DNA of 8,002 nt, taken from JBGPJM01 sp041485385 (GTDB lineage: Bacteria > Planctomycetota > Phycisphaerae > Phycisphaerales > UBA1924). The notes below the pieces were generated by a model that saw nothing but the letters and a program-made list of their open reading frames with translations, did no database searches and was not told the origin of the DNA. The first letter of the stretch is position 1, and each line of letters starts with the position of its first letter. Shown piece by piece: positions 6,328 through 8,002 of this stretch. Location of the stretch: assembly GCA_041485385.1 (NCBI GenBank), contig JBGPJM010000219.1:1-8002 (forward strand), written 5' to 3'. Made by a program: the position numbers and the translations under genes.

Positions 6328-6749
6328 ACCTTCTTGCCGCGGTGGCCGCGGGTGCCCGGGTGGCCGCAGCTGGGCGGGGTGGGGCGGTGTGATGCGCGCA
6401 GCGCGACATCCGTCTTGGGAGATGACGACTCGCTGCGCATGGTGGCTCGTCGGGGGCGTCCGCGGTTGATCGGGGATCGGATGCGGGTCGGCGGCCTCTG
6501 CCCTCTCGAACGGCGGGGATGCGTATCCCTGACCTCGACGCCCGGGCGATCGCGGACGCACCTGACGAGCCCCCCAGGCGGCGTCCCCCGTCCCCGCGTC
6601 CCTCCGTCGGCGCACGCTCCCCCCGCCCGCTGCGCGAGGCGGCTCGTCGGGTACGGTCCCCGCGAGATTCAGGGTGGGACGGGTGAACGGGGCGAGCCGG
6701 CTCCCGTCCTTCTCCCCGTCCCCAGCCTCCGCCCCCACCCACCCACCCT

Positions 6750-6959
6750 CTCTACCGCGGCCTGATCCTCGACACCCTCCTCTTCAGCGCCGCGTGGTTC
6801 CCGCTTCTTGCCGCGCCGGGGGTCCTCCGGCGCACCCTCCGCCGCCGTCGCGGCCACTGCCCCGTCTGCAGGTACGACCGGCTCGGCGAGTTTGGGACAC
6901 CGTGCTCGGAATGCGGCCACCAACCACGCCACGCCACGACGTCTCGCAACACCTGCTGA
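6750..6959 (+). pseudogene. 3' remnant of a planctomycete-type membrane protein with C-terminal zinc ribbon
   Basis: The frame reads LYRGLILDTLLFSAAWF, a hydrophobic stretch that looks like one membrane helix. An Arg-rich stop-transfer segment (LRRTLRRRRGH) follows, then CPVC-x14-CSEC, a two-CxxC zinc ribbon, and the stop at 6957-6959. The order helix, Arg cluster, CxxCGYD-like ribbon is one I recall as common at the C-termini of planctomycete proteins. No ATG, GTG or TTG exists in this frame after the upstream in-frame stop at 6684, and the preceding sequence is proline-rich low complexity. I therefore call it the tail of a broken gene; an unusual start codon or a frameshift near the C-runs at 6731-6748 would be the alternatives. 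It ends 21 nt before the ATPase gene, in the same frame. Confidence 0.55.
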
Positions 6960-6968
6960 CCCCCACGA

Positions 6969-6974
6969 TACAAT
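6969..6974 (+). promoter_or_regulatory. -10-like TACAAT upstream of the ATPase gene
   Basis: TACAAT, one mismatch from TATAAT, ends 6 nt before the ATPase ATG. The geometry is the same as at the methyltransferase gene and within 1 nt of that at the kinase and amidotransferase genes. It suggests the ATPase has its own leaderless promoter, with the -35 region lying inside the broken zinc-ribbon gene. Confidence 0.5.
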
Positions 6975-6980
6975 CTGACC

Positions 6981-8002
6981 ATGACCGACACCTTGGTTGG
7001 ATCGCCAGAGATGACCCATCTGCTGACCGTGGTGGAGGAGGCGACGCGATCGACAGCCGAAGGCGTCCAGTTCTTTGTCGAACCGGCAGAGGACGCGCTT
7101 CGTCGAGCAACGAGCAAGCGGCACCACTTCATATTCGGGCGACGCGGTTCTGGAAAATCGTCCTTGCTCCGCAAGGCAGCGGCCGACCTGAGTCGACAGC
7201 GGCGCCCAATGGCGTGGGTCGATTTGGAGGCGTTCAAGGGCCACAGCTACCCCGATCTTCTCATCAGCGTTCTGATCAAGACGATGGAGGAGTTCAAAAG
7301 ATGGCTGGAAACCGCGGCGACCGCGCCATCGAACAAGACTTCTTTCTGGAAGAGGCTCGTTGGGGGCAGGCCGTCTCGGCCACCGTTCGACAAGAACGCC
7401 TGCACGAGCTTGATTGCTACCATTGACGGCCACTTGAACGATCTGAAGAAGCTGTTGCATTCCGCCGACGATGCGAAGATAGAGGCAACCCTCGAGCAAG
7501 CGGCGGAGACGAAGGAAGCCCTGACGGCGAAGGCCTCCGGCGAACTTAAGGCTGGCGGAGCCGGTGTCTCGTCCTCAATCGACAGCACCAAAGAGCAAGC
7601 GGCGTCGTCTCAGAGCAGGCACACCGAGTCATTTCGTCGGTCAAAGGTCGATTTCCTCCGCCGACATGTGCTGGATTTTCAGTCCGTCTTTACACAGATG
7701 GCGACGCTCTCGGACGGGGATTCTTTCCTGATCCTCGACGACCTCTACCACCTTCGTCGTACGGAACAACCCCTTGTCGTCGACTACCTTCACTCGATCG
7801 CGAAGGGCAACCGGCTCTGGCTCAAAATCGGGACAATCAAGCATCGATCGAGCTGGTACGTTCACGGTTCCCCACCCCAAGGAATGAAGCTCGGCGACGA
7901 CGCTGACGAGATTGACCTCGATCTCACCTTGGAGAAATACTCGCTTGCAAAGGACTTTTTGCGGAAGGTCCTGCAGAATCTCGCCAAGAGCGCGGAGTTG
8001 TC
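6981..8002 (+). CDS. P-loop (AAA/STAND-like) ATPase, 3' end outside the window
   Basis: This frame stays open for 340 codons to the window edge with no stop, so the protein is incomplete at its C-terminus. The Walker A motif is GRRGSGKS at residues 53-60, after the strand HHFIF. Walker B is LILDD at 250-254, with D253-D254 as the magnesium-binding and catalytic acids. Residues 136-225 are a hydrophilic Lys/Glu/Ala-rich insert, probably partly coiled coil. After Walker B come LKIGTIKHR (281-289), in the place of a sensor-1 strand, and DEIDLDLTLEKYS (309-321), as in ORC/Cdc6-like or STAND-like ATPases. I do not recognise the exact family. ATG 6981 is the first start after the in-frame TGA at 6957 and follows a TACAAT box. 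Hand counts give 52% GC at 7261-7320 and 57% at 7681-7740, lower than the leftward genes, which suggests transfer. A role in defence or another mobile system is possible, but nothing here proves it. Confidence 0.82.
   Translation, partial: MTDTLVGSPEMTHLLTVVEEATRSTAEGVQFFVEPAEDALRRATSKRHHFIFGRRGSGKSSLLRKAAADLSRQRRPMAWVDLEAFKGHSYPDLLISVLIKTMEEFKRWLETAATAPSNKTSFWKRLVGGRPSRPPFDKNACTSLIATIDGHLNDLKKLLHSADDAKIEATLEQAAETKEALTAKASGELKAGGAGVSSSIDSTKEQAASSQSRHTESFRRSKVDFLRRHVLDFQSVFTQMATLSDGDSFLILDDLYHLRRTEQPLVVDYLHSIAKGNRLWLKIGTIKHRSSWYVHGSPPQGMKLGDDADEIDLDLTLEKYSLAKDFLRKVLQNLAKSAEL

Larger units (their letters stand above)
6004..6749. other. Non-coding junction between the core genes and the ATPase region
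   Basis: I see no credible gene in this stretch of about 750 bp. Its frames give low-complexity Arg/Pro/Gly translations without motifs. It contains the phased array, two T6 runs (6117-6122 and 6130-6135), a diverged repeat pair at 6141 and 6225, a palindrome cluster (6275-6327), a 9-bp direct repeat GGTGGCCGC (6341 and 6359) and a G-rich stretch with four G-tracts (6372-6387). After about 6400 it is plain GC-rich sequence in which I see nothing. By hand count, 6081-6140 is 45% GC, against 72% at 4381-4440. Confidence 0.7.

Noticed and set aside
2419..6738. Open frame of 1439 codons on the minus strand
   Set aside because: It runs antisense through four well-supported genes and the repeat-rich non-coding stretch, and its translation is Arg/Gly/Ala/Pro-rich without motifs. 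Long antisense frames arise naturally from strong GC bias at third codon positions.
6232..6765. 177-codon + strand frame in the non-coding junction
   Set aside because: The translation is Arg/Pro-rich and low complexity, crosses the palindrome cluster and shows no domain; it is probably chance in GC-rich DNA.
6669..7499. 276-codon frame on the minus strand opposite the ATPase start
   Set aside because: It overlaps the ATPase frame, which has intact Walker motifs in the other direction, and shows no motif of its own.

Overview
The window looks like chromosomal DNA from a high-GC bacterium, most likely a planctomycete and possibly the Phycisphaerae. The grounds are the GC-rich codon use of the first 6 kb, a GlnRS of the direct-charging type, starts without Shine-Dalgarno sequences, and the remnant of a membrane protein ending in a two-CxxC zinc ribbon of a kind I associate with planctomycetes. 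This assignment is inference; the window has no rRNA or other marker.

Positions 1-6003 hold six intact genes, all on the + strand: glutamine-tRNA ligase (glnS), a GNAT acetyltransferase, a PfkB/ribokinase-family kinase, a class I SAM methyltransferase, a class I glutamine amidotransferase and an HhH-GPD DNA glycosylase. Apart from GlnRS these are family-level assignments with unknown substrates. They do not form an obvious pathway. Several appear to have their own promoter: a -10-like hexamer (TACACT, TATGAT or similar) sits 6-7 nt before the start codon of the kinase, methyltransferase and amidotransferase genes, and 9 nt before glnS. That geometry suggests leaderless mRNAs. A heptanucleotide microsatellite (CTCTCAC, seven exact copies plus one) lies where the kinase promoter's -35 region should be.

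Positions 6004-6749 contain no gene I can support. The segment begins with a striking array of twelve G-N-S-T-T cores spaced 10-11 bp apart, close to the DNA helical repeat. It continues with T-tracts, a diverged pair of TAAGT...TGTGG..CAAG elements, a cluster of GC-rich palindromes and a G-rich stretch. Positions 6750-6959 hold the 3' remnant of a membrane/zinc-ribbon protein with no usable start codon.

From 6981 to the right edge runs an open, unterminated gene for a P-loop ATPase (Walker A GRRGSGKS, Walker B LILDD). It is clearly less GC-rich than the genes on the left and carries its own TACAAT box 6 nt before its ATG. The compositional change, the non-coding junction and the broken gene together suggest that the right end enters an accessory, horizontally acquired region. 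The ATPase may be the first gene of a larger system that continues beyond the window.
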